Part shown: one piece after another, positions 1 to 18,100 of the stretch
Layout of the letters: each line of letters begins with the position of its first letter
Numbering within the stretch: position 1 is the first letter of the stretch
Assembly (NCBI GenBank): GCA_026545765.1
Contig: CM048844.1
Coordinates: forward strand, 20,096,237 to 20,160,236
DNA: 64,000 bases
Direction: 5' to 3'
From: Plantago major
Lineage: Eukaryota; Streptophyta; Magnoliopsida; Lamiales; Plantaginaceae
The notes under the pieces: generated by a model
Database searches by the model: none
The model's input: only the letters and a program-made list of their open reading frames with translations
Told to the model about the DNA's origin: nothing
Position numbers and translations under genes: made by a program

Positions 1-662
1 TAACACTTAAGTGGAGAAAAATATACCACCCATCGTTTAAACAAAACATCTTAATTGCTTACTCGAGCACATATTCATGAACTAAAATCTCGATTTCTAA
101 ATGAGTTCAAAAGTACGGAGAAATGGTAAGTTTTGGGATTTAAAACATAATTATATTATACTATTTAAAAAATTACATGTTATGTGAATGAGCTGAACTG
201 AAGAACTGATGCGTCCATATCTTTCAGTCAGTTTCAGTGACATTTCAAACACTTTGTATTGTATCTTATCCACTGTGGTGATTATGGACTGACTATTTTG
301 AAAACTTATTATACTAATCCGAGAAGATAATTCTCTTCCTCTTTGTCTGACTTGCATTATACACGCAGAGTTTGTTCCACGAGCCAAGCTTTATTAAAGA
401 TTCACGCGTTGTTGAAGTCGAGCTCAAGCCTACTTATCGTAACTCGGACTCTAGCTCAAAAAATAGCTCGTTTTGTTAACGAGCCGAGCACAAGAAATGA
501 GATGATCGGCCCGGCTCGGCTCGTTAAACAACACTACATACATGTAAAACAGATATTCAAGATCCAACCAAGATTTTACTTATTTCTTTCAGCTCAAGAA
601 TAGCACGCATGAACAGCAAAAGGACGCATGTTTCTGACAGAAGAGTTAGATTTACATGGTAT
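1..662. other. Intergenic, no gene recognised
   Basis: No coding feature is supported. Around 365-540 there is a stretch rich in GAGC/GCTC words (for example near 419-424 and 480-520), a composition often seen in degraded plant hAT-type repeats, but no ends or target duplication could be found. The short open frames here look random. Confidence 0.4.
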
Positions 663-671
663 AAGTAAGAT

Positions 672-1693
672 GGGCTTTTCTATTTTCAGGTCGGCTTCGT
701 ACCGACCTAAATACAGGTTTCCGTTAGATGTTTGCCACGTGGCATTGGTACGATCTTGCAATTTACATTATATTTAATTATATTATAATTCTATAATATG
801 AATTTACTACTATATCCCTATTAAATTAATTAAATAAAGTAAATTACATTTAATTATATACAAAATTGTAGTACAACTTTATCCTTCATTAAACCTAGTT
901 TCACAAATATCAATCAAACCCCAAGATCTATGAATTTCATCATCGCCCAGATTCACAGTATCACCTTCATTGTCCATAGCTCCGGTCGCCGCCCACCGCG
1001 CCTTTGCCACACCACATTCATTGTTCATTCCTATCGTTCATCCCTCCCCTTATGTCCCAGGGTCCAAACCCAAAGATTGCATCGTCTCGTCCACAAAGGT
1101 CTTAAGGTTTGAGGTCTTTGGCTCCATATCTCTTTTTGCTGAGAAGTTGGAGAAGCTGAGCTTTATTGAAATCAAATGGGAGTTTCGGGAATTTAGTCGA
1201 GTGGAAAAGTTGGTGAATTATAGTCTACTTTCTCTATATTAATGCCTTAAATCATTAAGCCATAAGCTGCTGGGAGCAAATAATTGGGGAGTTCTTTCTT
1301 TTCGTCCAATTTTTACTCCTCTCACTGTCCATCGAAGTTGATGTTCATGTTAATTAACTGGTTAATTAATTGTTGTTATTAAAATTGCACAGTATATGAT
1401 GATGGATTGCAATTATTGTTAATTTTGTTTATTAATAATAAAGGTTGTATGATTAATTTTATAATATTGAAAATATTTATTATATAAGGGTATTATAGTC
1501 AATTTGTATTTCTTTTGAATTTTTAATTATTAAAAAAATAAATTATAATCAGTCGTACCCCAAAATTATTGAGAAATGACTTCAAACTAAAACGGATGGA
1601 TGAGATTAAATTGAGTGCTACGTGGCGAACATCTAATCTAATGGAGACCTATGTTTAGGTCGGCACGGTGCCGACCTGAGAATAGAAAATCCC
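672..1693. mobile_element. Non-autonomous Mutator-like element (MULE/MITE) with 9-bp target duplication
   Basis: The element is 1,022 bp and is flanked by the perfect 9-bp direct repeat AAGTAAGAT at 663-671 and 1694-1702, the length typical of Mutator-like insertions. Its ends are inverted repeats of roughly 75 bp: it starts GGGCTTTTCTATTTTCAGG, and the reverse complement of the end reads GGGATTTTCTATTCTCAGG. Each terminal repeat contains a small hairpin (688-708 and 1657-1677) with AGGTCGG...CCGACCT arms. The left repeat holds a G-box (CACGTG, near 736) and the right one a related ACGTGGC. The interior is AT-rich except about 900-1240, which is more GC-balanced and could be captured host DNA. 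It contains no transposase, so it must have been mobilised in trans. Confidence 0.88.
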
Positions 1694-1975
1694 AAGTAAG
1701 ATACTTAAGGGCTGTAAGAATGGATTATAGTCTTGTTTCGAAATGCAACTTAATTAGTCAACTGAAGAACCTTTAAAAGTTCCATAATATCCAATATGAT
1801 AGAAGAGAATAAACTTAGTAAAATGACATGAAGGTGATATTTGGTGAACAGAAGCATAAGCATGTTAATAGTATTACTCTCTTCGCAGGCTAATATCTGC
1901 AGATATAAGCCAGCCGCATCGTATCAACGTGAGTAAAATGGTAAGAATGGCGAATTTGCTCAGGATCCAAACTTA

Positions 1976-7043
<5,068 letters not shown>

Positions 7044-7048
7044 GAAAC

Positions 7049-7254
7049 TCTCAAGGACATAAATCAAGATCAAGAGTTGTAAATATAGAAAGTTAGTTAC
7101 TTTACAGTTATTTTATTTGAGTTAGTTAGTCAAGTTAGGAAGCTTACTTTTCTTTATAAATACAGACTCATTCATTGTAATCTTCACTTCCAGTTTATGA
7201 GTTTATACTCACATTCAATATACATACAATTTGGTTATCTCCAATTTATTCACA
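7049..7254 (+). repeat. 5' LTR of the copia element
   Basis: 206 bp, matching the 3' LTR at all but one position. It starts TCTCAAGG and ends TTCACA, so its 5' end is TC rather than the usual TG. A TATA-like TTTATAAATA lies near 7154-7163. The primer-binding site begins at the next base. Confidence 0.93.
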
Positions 7255-10200
7255 TGGTATCAGTTGAAATTTTCGATTGATATTCATCCGTTTCTTCCGC
7301 TTTCAAACTCTGTTTCTTTCGTGTTTTTGATCAATTTTATTAATTGGATACGTTTTTCGTTCAATTGATCATCATTTTTGATCGATTCGGTTCAGTTTTT
7401 TTGTCAATTGAATACGTTCTTTTTCATTCAATTGAGACTCAAATTGGTGTTCAATAACCGTTTTCTTCAACAATTCGTCAATGGCGTCATCTGAAGATCA
7501 AGCTGAGGATCGAGTTCCATCTGGTACTCGGGTTGCTTCGTCTCTGAATCCGGCGGTTAATTCGTCGTCTCCATATTATTTCCATCCATCTGATCATCCT
7601 GGTCTACAAATTATACCGGTCATTTTCACGGGTGATAACTATGTATCGTGGAATAAAGATGTTGTTCGTTCTTTGCGCGTCAAGAACAAATTGCGATTGG
7701 TTGATGGCACGTTGCCAATTCCTGATTCATCTGATGATGTATTGTTTCTAGCTTGGGAGCAAGCTAATGCGTTGGTTTATCTTGGATCAATTTGTCGTTG
7801 CAAGAAGATGTTAGAAACAGTCTTCTTTACTTTGAATCGGCAAGAGATATTTGGGTAGAGTTGCAGACTCGATACGCAAAGTCTGATGGACCACGAGTTT
7901 TCTCGCTGGAGAAATCCTTGAGTTTGATTTCTAAAGGTACACAAACCATGACTCAGTACTATAATAGTTTCAAATCAATATGGGATGAGTACATGAGTTA
8001 TAGGCCAATTTTGTCCTGTACTTGTGGTGCATTAGCAAAATGTGAGTGTTCTTTGATGCATAAAGTGACTACTATTCAACAAAAGGATGCAGTAATGAAG
8101 TTTTTGGTGGGTCTTGATGATTCTTATAGTCATCTTCGTAGTCAGCTATTATTGCAGGATCCTATTCCCACATTGAATCAAGTATATAGCACATTGCTGC
8201 AAGAAGAGGCTCAAAGGACAATATGTCAGCCTATAGTATCAAATCCTATGGATTCAGCTGCTATGATGGTCAAAACTAATGGTTCTAATGGCTCTTATAG
8301 ACCACCACAGATGAGAAATGGCTCTGGTGGATCTGGCAAGTACCAAGGTTATCAGAAAGAGAAGCCTAAGAAAAAATGCTCTAACTGTCACATGATGAAT
8401 CATACAGTTGACTCTTGCTTCCAGCTTATTGGTTATCCTCCAGGATGGAGGAATGGTAGAGATTCCAATTCTAACACTAGAAAGGTTTCAGCTAATGCTG
8501 TTGAGGCTATTGAAGATATGGATGATAGTAATCCATTGGTTGATCCTGCATTACTACAACAATTTAATCAGTTTCTAGCTTTTCAAAAGAATGTTCAACC
8601 ACATCAAGCTGCTCAACAAGCTCAGCCTTCTATGCATTCTGCAAATGTTGATGTAGCTACTCTGCCTACAGATCCATCACAGATCACTTCTACAGGTTTG
8701 CATGGCATGAAATGTTGCTTTTCTGTGTTTCAATCTGAAGCTATAAATACTTGGATTGTTGATACAGGAGCAACAGATCATATGATATGTGCATTATCTT
8801 TGTTTACCTGTCAACCTAAACCTGTGTCTATTACTATTAATTTACCTAACAATAACAATACTATTGCTACCTTTGTTGGTGATATTCAGTTGTCACATGA
8901 TTTAGCACTCAAGGATGTATTATATGTGCCTAGTTTTTCTTACAATTTGTTATCTATTAGCAGTCTTACCTGCAGGTCACAATGTCATGTTCTTTTTAGT
9001 GCAGATACATGTTTGTTGTTCAGCGCTAAAGATTTTATTTTGCAGGATCACATATCAGTCAAGAGATTGGTCATGCTAAGCAAGAGAATGGACTTTATCA
9101 TCTCAACTTCAATAAACCTGCTCAAATTTCTTACAACAACAAATGTTCTGCAAATCTTTCTCAAACAAAGACTGATTCAAACTATAGTTCTAATATCAGT
9201 TGTCCTGTTTCATCTGTTAATAATGTGTCTTCTGATGTAAAACTGTGGCATTCTAGACTAGGACATGCTTCTATCAAATGTATTTCTCTTATTCCAGGTC
9301 TGAAGTCACAATGTAAAGACAATTTTCATTGTTCAGTTTGTCACTTTGCTAAACATAAGAGGAGCTCTTTTCCCATGAGTAACCCTATTTCTACTGCTTC
9401 TTTTGATCTCATTCACTGTGATATTTGGGGTCCATATGCTATTCCTAGTTATCAAGGACATAAGTACTTTCTAACTATAGTAGATGACTATAATAGATGT
9501 ACATGGATCTACCTCATGAAGGCTAAATCTGAAGTAAAAATACATATGACAAATTTCTACAACATGGTTTTAACTCAATTTAACACTAAAATTAAGTGTG
9601 TCAGAACAGATAATGGTGTAGAATTTGTCATGAGTGATTTTTACCATAGTTTAGGTATATTACATCAGACTTCATGTGTCTACACACCCCAGCAAAATGG
9701 GGTGGTAGAAAGAAAACATCAGCACCTATTACATGTTGCTAGATCTTTATTGTTTCAGTCTAACATACCTTTAACATATTGGAGTGCTTGTGTTTTGACT
9801 GCAGCTCATATAATTAACAGATTACCTACACCAAATCTTGACAATAAAAGTCCTTTTGAGTTGTTGTTTAACAAACCACCAACCTATGATCACATGAGAG
9901 CTTTTGGATGCCTGTGTTATAGCAACACAATCAAAGCCTTTAGAGATAAGTTTAGCTCAAGAGTTGATCAGTGTGTTTTAATAGGATATCCTATTGGTGT
10001 TAAGGGATATATTTTGTTACATTTGAAAACAAAGAAAATCATTATTTCAAGAGATGTACATTTTTATGAAAATATTTTTCCCTTCAACAATAATATCACT
10101 ACAGATATCAGTAAACACACTGAATTGGTTCCTGATGCTTTTATTTCTCAGCTTGATTTTTCAGATGTCATAAATCCTCAGAATTATGCTACTAATTGTT

Positions 10201-12047
10201 CGCCTAGTCTGATAGAAGAAATTCAAGAAAATACATCTGTTGGCAATTCAGGAGATCATACAGATCAAGAGATCATTAGAAATCAAGATCAAGAGTTGTA
10301 TTCGACTGACATTTTAAGAAGATCTGCCAGAATAAGAAATAATCCGTCTCATTTTAAAGTTTATGATATAAACTTACCTCCTTCTCTTAGAGTTCCTAAT
10401 GCTAATTCTGTAGTTAAAGTTAAATATCCCATTACTGATTTTTTATCTACTGACCAACTGTCTGATTCTCACTTTGCATTTACAGCTGTTGTTACTAAAA
10501 ATATTGAACCTAGAACATACAAGCAAGCTAGCAAGCTTGATGAATGGCAGAAGGCAATGGACTCAGAGATTCAAGCACTAGAGAGAACAAATACATGGTC
10601 ATTGGTTTCTCTTCCAGATGGCAAACATTGTATTGGGTGTAAATGGGTTTACAAAATCAAACACAAGGTAGATGGATCTATAGAACGCTATAAAGCACGC
10701 TTAGTGGCAAAAGGGTACACTCAAGAAGAAGGAATCGATTATTTCCACACTTTTTCACCAGTTGCAAAGTTAACTACAGTCAGAGTAGTATTAGCTATTG
10801 CAGCTCAAAAGCATTGGTTCTTGCATCAGTGTGATGTTAATAACGCATTCCTCCATGGAGATTTAGAGGAAGAAGTGTACATGACACCTCCTCCTGGATA
10901 CTTATACCCTCAGGATACTAGAGTATGCAGGCTCAAGAAAAGTTTATATGGCCTCAAACAGGCTTCACGCCAGTGGTTCCATACACTTTCACTATGTTTG
11001 ATTGATTATGGCTTTACTCAATCAAATGCTGATTCTTCTTTATTTACTCTAAATACTGCAACTTGCTCTTTAATTCTAGTATGCTATGTTGATGACATTA
11101 TTATTGCAGGAGACAATGAATCATCTATTATACAAGTAAAGCAACATCTGCATGACAAGTTTACTATCAAAGACCTTGGAATATTGAAGTATATGCTTGG
11201 AATTGAAGTTGCACGCACGCCAGATGGAATTTTTTTGTGTCAACGCAAATATACTTTGGATATTTTACAGGATACAGGATATCTTGATAGCAAACCAGTT
11301 GATACACCTATGGAAATCAAACAAAAGTTTGCTACTTCTACAAGTCCATTACTCAAGGATGGAACTCAGTACAGGCGCCTCATTGGTAGATTAATATATC
11401 TCACCATTACACGGCCAGACATAGCATATACTCTACAAACCTTGAGTCAATATATGTCACAACCTAATGAAGATCATTTAGCAGCTGCACACAGACTGTT
11501 ACGATATTTAAAACAGAGTCCAGGACAAGGCTTATTCTTATCTGCAAGTTCAAATTTTCAGCTCACTGCATATTGTGACAGTGATTGGGCCAGGTGTCCA
11601 GTTACTAAACGCAGTGTCACTGGCTATGCTGTTTACTTAGGGGATTCTCTTATATCATGGAAGTCGAAGAAGCAGCCAACTGTTAGCCGTTCTCCAGCAG
11701 AAGCTGAGTATAGAGCCCTGGCATACACCACTTGCGAAGTTCAATGGCTCCTTTATCTGCTTAAAGATCTTGGAGTAAATCACACAAGACCGGCTATTTT
11801 ATATACAGATTCAAAGAGTGCTCTCTGCATAGCTGAAAATCCAGTCCTACATGAGAAGACGAAACATATACAGATAGATTATCACTTCACTAGAGAGAAG
11901 CTACAAGCTGGGATCATTAAAATCGTTCATATACCCACTCTGCATAATACTGCAGATTTGTTAACTAAACCACTATCTCATGATTTGTTCACCAAATTCA
12001 GCTCCAAGATGCACCTTCTTAACATCCACGCGCATCTTGAGGGGGGG

Positions 12048-12253
12048 TCTCAAGGACATAAATCAAGATCAAGAGTTGTAAATATAGAAAGTTAGTTACT
12101 TTACAGTTATTTTAGTTGAGTTAGTTAGTCAAGTTAGGAAGCTTACTTTTCTTTATAAATACAGACTCATTCATTGTAATCTTCACTTCCAGTTTATGAG
12201 TTTATACTCACATTCAATATACATACAATTTGGTTATCTCCAATTTATTCACA
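12048..12253 (+). repeat. 3' LTR of the copia element
   Basis: 206 bp, one mismatch from the 5' LTR, immediately after a run of seven G (12041-12047) that forms the core of the polypurine tract, and followed by the second copy of the GAAAC target duplication. Confidence 0.93.
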
Positions 12254-12258
12254 GAAAC

Positions 12259-12945
12259 TATTATAACAATCTCAGCCCTCCAAGTTTCCAGATCAAATCT
12301 CAGCCATCCAAAACACTAGTGACGCGGATTTAGCTAAAAAAACCGATTCCAAGTTGCAGTTGCAAGGATTCCTCAGCATTTATCTATTACATTCTCAAGA
12401 AAAGTGGAAAAAAGCTCCCTAGCGTGTATCATAGAAAGCTGATTGGAGTGATTTTCCAGCCAGGAGAATCAGCATTGCCTTGAAGAGTAAACTAAGTTTA
12501 AATGCTCATGTACATACTCTATAGTCTATATATACTATGTGGATGCTCATATTACAATATACAACAATTCTCAACTTTTAGTAAATTAATCTCATTTCTA
12601 TTCATTTTGGAGGATCCCAGAAAGCTAGCTAAGTTGTTCAGTGATGGGCCATATATAGGCCATAAAAAGGGTAAGTCCGGAAATTCATATTTCCACTAGT
12701 TGCATACATATTTTGGCTTTGAGTGTTACTGTTCAACATTGGCTTTGAATATGCATTCTAACAATCAGTTTCTTGTCTTGCATTTGCATTATTGTGGTAG
12801 TTAACTTAAGCATATACATTAAAAAAAAAAAAAAACTAAAAGGAAACTTAATCTTTTAACACTGACTATTGCAGCAGAAAACATCACTGAAGCACTTGGG
12901 AAAGTACTTGGAATCCTAAAAGGTAGTGGTGAATTTTAACTTGAA
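12259..12945. other. Region upstream of the DUF247 gene
   Basis: AT-rich, no gene supported. A short open frame at 12502-12699 has no recognisable domain. A 14-base A run lies near 12822-12835. The last 100 bases probably hold the 5' leader of the downstream DUF247 gene. Confidence 0.4.
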
Positions 12946-14394
12946 ATGGCACTGGAATCCAGCAGTGTAATGAAGAACTGGATTGTCGATATCAACAAAA
13001 GAACGAAGGAGATGGGAGATTATTCTCCAGAACTTGATAGGTGGAAGAACAGATCAATCTATAAAGTACCAAACCATGTAGTTGAAGAAAATGACAAGTC
13101 CTACAGGCCTCAAGTGGTATCTCTTGGTCCATATCACTATGGTGGTACAAGTTTGAAGCAGATGGAGGAACACAAGGAACGTGCACTCCTTCACTTCCTT
13201 AAGAGATCTGCAAAGCCATTAGAAAAGTATGTTGACGCTTTTATGGAACAGGTGGAGGATTTCACAGAAATGTATGACAAAATGGATCCCTACTGGCAAA
13301 ACACCAATGCGTTCCTCAAGTTAATGATCCTAGATGGATGTTTCATTCTTGAAATACTGCGTGCAGGAATTAATCTTTCAACTGATTATAATGATTATGA
13401 TGATCCCATATTCGGTAGGCATGGAAGATGCATGCTGCTACCATTAATTAAAAGAGACATGTTGCTACTTGAAAACCAAGTCCCATTTAGGGTTCTTGAA
13501 GGATTAATGGCTGTCACAGATGGACAGGTTAGCTATTTAGTGAATTAGATCCGTCTTTTGATTTCCCTTCCACTTATCACATCTGTTTTCTAACTCGTGT
13601 CCGTATAAAACCTGTGCCTGATGTTCTTACAGGATACTGGTCCTGAGATCAAAGATAAGATATTGAAGCTCATTTTCGAATCCTATTTCCCATCAGGATC
13701 AGGACAATATACGCTGCTGAGGAGTGTGGCAAGCTCGTCCTTGCACATCTTGGACGCGTACCATAAGGCCCTTACTTATCCAATTCCTTGAAGTCGCGTA
13801 AGATTCGGAGCTTGGCTTCAAACACATGAAGACGGCATTTTTCCATCCGCCACAGGTCTTCACGAGGCTGGAGTACGTTTTAGAAGGAGTCACTCTCTAA
13901 GCTTGACAGCAATCTCCTTCCGCGATGGCACCCTCAAATTGCCACAAATTGTTATAGATGATACATTTAGAACAGTCTTTGCCAACTTAATGGCATTCGA
14001 GAGAATCCATGTCAGTGCAGGCTACAAGGTAACTTCGTACGTCTTCCTCATTAGCTGCCTCATTGGAAATAGTGAAGACGTTAGCCTTCTCAAGTCGTAC
14101 GGTGTACTCACCAATGCTGTGGGTACTGACAAAGAAGTGGTTAAGTTGTTTGGTTCAATCAGCAAAGATATTGTTCTCGATCCAGAAGACAACATAGATG
14201 TAATCTACAGGAAGGTGCGTCAACAGCTGAGGAAACGTTTCCGGAGGAGGTTGAACTACTGGCGAATCGATCTGTTGAAAACATATTTCCGAACTCCTTG
14301 GGGTGTTCTATCTGTTGTTGCTGCCATTATCCTCTTTACGCTCACAGCAATTCAGACTGTCTACACAGTTCTGAGTTACACTGATAACAAATAA
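12946..14394 (+). pseudogene. DUF247 (UPF0481) protein gene with one in-frame stop
   Basis: Exon 1 (12946-13527, 194 codons) and exon 2 (13633-14394) join in phase across a 105-bp GT-AG intron. Exon 1 shows DUF247 hallmarks: YKVPNHVVE near the start, RPQVVSLGPYHYG, and MLLLENQVPFRVLE. Exon 2 continues with the C-terminal half (VIDDTFRTVFANLMAFE, EVTSYVF-like block) and a terminal hydrophobic segment before the stop, as in membrane-anchored members. A TGA at 13789-13791 interrupts exon 2, but the same frame continues without any other stop for about 200 codons and retains family features (for example LHEAGVRF), so the lesion looks recent, or could be an allele or assembly error. If real, the product ends after about 246 residues without the membrane anchor. 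The biochemical role of DUF247 proteins is not settled. Confidence 0.8.
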
Positions 14395-15110
14395 CTCTGT
14401 TTAGGTCTATAATCATGTCACTTTTTCTGGAAACTGAAATAAAGAATGTCACGCTAAAGAAGATTTGAAACTGGATGACACATGTAAACAGGGGTAAAAA
14501 TTTAAGGGATTGAGATACTTCCAGTTTAGCTGTCATTCATACAGAACTTAATGGATTTGATGCTTGTTCTGTTCTTTTGCATCCTATTCTAAATCTCGAT
14601 CATATTAGCACTTTAGATATCCACAGTCGAACGAAGAGGGGTTGAAACTTACAACGGGGAGTTTCTTGAAGTACTTAATTGCATATTATACACAGTATGC
14701 CACCTGAGTGGTTTTCTGTAGAGTATAATGCATTCAAGAGCCTGAATATATCCATTGGAAAATTCAAACCATGTGGAAATACACAAATTTACCCCTAGTA
14801 AGGCCCTCATCTATTCTAACTATGACTTTTACTGTTGCAGTTATATGCAGGACCAGGACGTATAGGTATTTACCGAAGTCAACATATGACAAAGTTAAGT
14901 CGCCTTTTTTCTGAATATCTTTTCGCCATGTCCTTCAACTTGTGCAGTATGAAGCAATTGTATAGCCAGTGACTTTGTGCAATTGCTGAAAGCCTGTAAA
15001 CATAACAAATAGTAGTACTTAGATAGTGTACTGAATTTGGCACCATTAAATTTGGTGTCATTTGAAACCAGTTAACCGGGCACACCATCTCCATCACCCT
15101 CATCTGGGTA
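14395..15110. other. Convergent intergenic region
   Basis: Lies between the 3' ends of the DUF247 gene (plus) and the HCF173-like gene (minus). It should contain both 3' UTRs. No further gene is seen; a minus-strand open frame at 14879-15160 overlaps the last exon of the neighbour in another frame. Confidence 0.5.
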
Positions 15111-18100
15111 TTAAACTGGAACAGGTGTTTTCTCCAAGCTCTCTTTACCAGTAACACCATCTTTCAGAGTTTGGAAGTACACATTGTAGTCTTTCTCTGG
15201 AGGAGGGTTTTCTGGATCTACTGTATATGGTTCGCTAAATGGAATTACACTCTTAACCTGTAAAAAAGGAAATGTGTTTATCGCTCAGACCAGATATTAG
15301 TTACAACAGAATAAAAAACAGATGCAATTGAAAGATAATTTCTTCCCCAGCCAGCTACATGTGCAAATAATGTTTTTCCATAGTTTTTTCAATAGAGGTT
15401 ACTGCATAAAGTAGCTTCTCCTCCAACCAATAGGTCGGGAATTCAAGTTATCATAGGGGATAAAATGAGAGGAACCGTATTGTTCTTCAAATTGCATTAG
15501 CAAAAAAATAGAATAAATAACATAGGCAACAATGAAGTAACTCGAACCCAGTACTCATTTTCATTTTCAATGCACTTAAAGAATTAGTTTAGGAATATAA
15601 CAAAAGAAAAAAGAAGATAGAAGAACAAGACAGCAAGATAAAGAGCTAATAGAGTGTGATCTTAAATAAGATCATACCATATGACAGTTTCTTAAGCACT
15701 GTTTTTTAATTCCATGAAAAGAAAATTCATTTCTACGAATGCCAATTGTAACAGGCAACAGCATGACTGATGAGCAGTATATACTCCCAGAAGAAAAGAA
15801 ACATTACCTCAAACGTCTTGTCACAAGCATACGGGCTCTCTAAAGCAGCAACACATATACGAGCAACCTCTTCCCTGGAAATCTTACCCTGTACATGCAT
15901 TTCTATAAAATTACGGATGTAGTACATATGGTATCATCTGGTATTCCATAACACAATTAATTGCCAATGGATTATCATACTGTTATATTGTCTCCCTGTT
16001 CAAAGATGAGATCAGCTCCAGCAGGTTCCTCCGTCAATGCACATGGCCTTACAATAGTATATGGGATCCCACTTTCGCGGATTAGATCCTCCCCCTATTT
16101 GGTGATGAAACAAAACAAGAACACAAAATGAAGTGTCAAAACTAATGACAAGGATGAAATAAGAATTCAGCACACGATGACTTTATTACATGTGAAAATA
16201 CTTGAGATTATACGTATCGGTCTGGTCTAGCTAGAGACACCCAACTTGATGCAAGTGTGGAGTTTAGTAGGAAAACATATCACAAGCACTGAAGCACCTC
16301 AACATATATAATTAACTCTTCCTAATTCTGGAGAATATAATTCTTGGCAGTAGGGGAGAGACCTTCAATTTGTATGTGAGGATAGAGCCCAGCTCTTTGT
16401 TCAAGCGGACAGCTGGTGGTTGTTTGCTTAAATCAAGTCCTGGTCTATCAGGTCTAGTGACCCCGGCAGAGCCCACATGCACAAACCTGCGGCATTACGA
16501 GATTTGAAAGGAAAAAGAAAATGAAAAAGAAAAAAGATCAGCATGATCCAACTTTTCTGGGTTCATGTATTACATGGAAAATATTTGTATAAATGAACCT
16601 TGGTGTGATTGGGTCCTTAAGATAAGCCCGTATAGCTGATACTGGAAGTTGAAATGGACCTTCGACAAAAGTTGGGTTTAACTTTCCATCATACTCGAAC
16701 TTACTGAACATGAGCTGTAAAAAGCATTCATTGCACTTCAATCATATTGTGCAATTACGAACACTAGATATAAAAGAGGAATTAAAGAGTCTGAAAGTGA
16801 GTTTTCGGAGAGCATGCCTGGAATGATATGATCTCGCTGGGATTAAATGGTGCTGCATCGGATACTGTCCTTGCTCGAAACACAGGCCTCAAAGAAGAGA
16901 AAGGCAAGCGCACCTGAAAGTGCTTGATGTGAGAATTGCAGGTTGAGTGATTGTTAACATAACATAAGAAATTCTATTGGTATTGGGTGTAGTGGTGTGG
17001 GGGGAGAGTGACCAACCGAATGCCATTGATCCTTCACAGTGTCAAATCCAACTGTATAACCAACAGTATCCCACTCCTTGCTGGTTCGAACAATCAGCTT
17101 GTATCGTCTGCCATCACCTTTAAGACGTATCTCGAGACCATCATACGCGGAAAGATCTTCAGGCACAGAGAAATTCTGAGGTAAAACAAAGTCTCAACTT
17201 ATAGGAGTGTTGAAGTTTTTGCATCTATAAGATTAACAGCTATGAGTTGCACATTCTTCACTACATCCCATTTCCAGAAAAAAGAATGAAAGAAAGAGCG
17301 AAAGAAGGAAAAAAGGAAAAAAGCAAGAGCAGATTACAACGAAACACTATCTTATGCTAGGTCAGACTGAGATATGAAATAATAAAACTTGAGCCAGAAC
17401 CAAACATGCATGGGAAACCGATTCAGCAAGTGGACATTAAAATGCTATATCCTAACTTTAAACCAAAAATGGAAGAAAATAGAGAAGGAAGCAAATCAAT
17501 AACTGTGAAAGGGATGACTGAATGAGGAAGACAAACTATCACTCACCTTCGTTCTAATACTGGTAAACCCACCATTGTTGGCAGTTGAAAGAACTCCTAG
17601 AGAAAATATAAAATGGCACTAGTGAATCAACGGCCTTATTAATACCGAATAATTAAGGCAAGAGCTCATTTTACATTAGAGTGATATCAACAAACCTCTA
17701 AAAACTCCTGTCGGTCCACCATTTTCACCTCCATTCGGAACAATCAGAAATGTACTTTCACTCACTCCTCCCATAACAACATCGTCCAAGGCACCCCAAG
17801 CAAGTTCCTTAAATGAACTATCTGTGCATGTAGCAGAAAATTTAACCTTAAGTTTTTAACAGATCAACTAGAATAAGTACAAGAGAACAAAGTGAAGCAA
17901 AATAAACGAGCACCGTAATAACTAAAGAGTAAAACAATTTTAACTGTCAATAACTTGTCAATAAATAATCTGATGAATATGGTCATTTGTAAAGTACAGC
18001 TTCGTTTTAGGTACAAAATATTGTTCCTGCTAATACAGAAGCATTCTATATCCTTTGACAGGTTAACTGCATGAGAGGATACCTTCGAAACCAAAAACCA

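Larger units (their letters stand above)
7049..12253 (+). mobile_element. Ty1/copia LTR retrotransposon, young, interrupted
   Basis: A 5,205-bp copia element with 206-bp LTRs (7049-7254 and 12048-12253) and a 5-bp target duplication GAAAC (7044-7048 and 12254-12258). A primer-binding site beginning TGGTATCAG (initiator Met tRNA type) follows the 5' LTR at 7255, and a G-rich polypurine tract (about 12038-12047) precedes the 3' LTR. Domain order is that of copia: gag with a CX2CX4HX4C zinc knuckle (about 7.5-8.5 kb), aspartic protease with DTGA (about 8.75 kb), integrase (about 9.25-10.0 kb), reverse transcriptase with YVDD (about 10.5-11.3 kb) and RNase H (about 11.55-12.0 kb). The coding region is broken, with perhaps two interruptions. 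The LTRs differ at one position, so insertion was recent, probably within the last million years at usual plant rates. Confidence 0.95.

Noticed and set aside
13780-13900. A small intron removing the DUF247 in-frame stop
   Set aside because: The GTAAGA at about 13797 lies after the TGA and no donor before it gives a phase-consistent join; the downstream frame already matches the upstream one without splicing.
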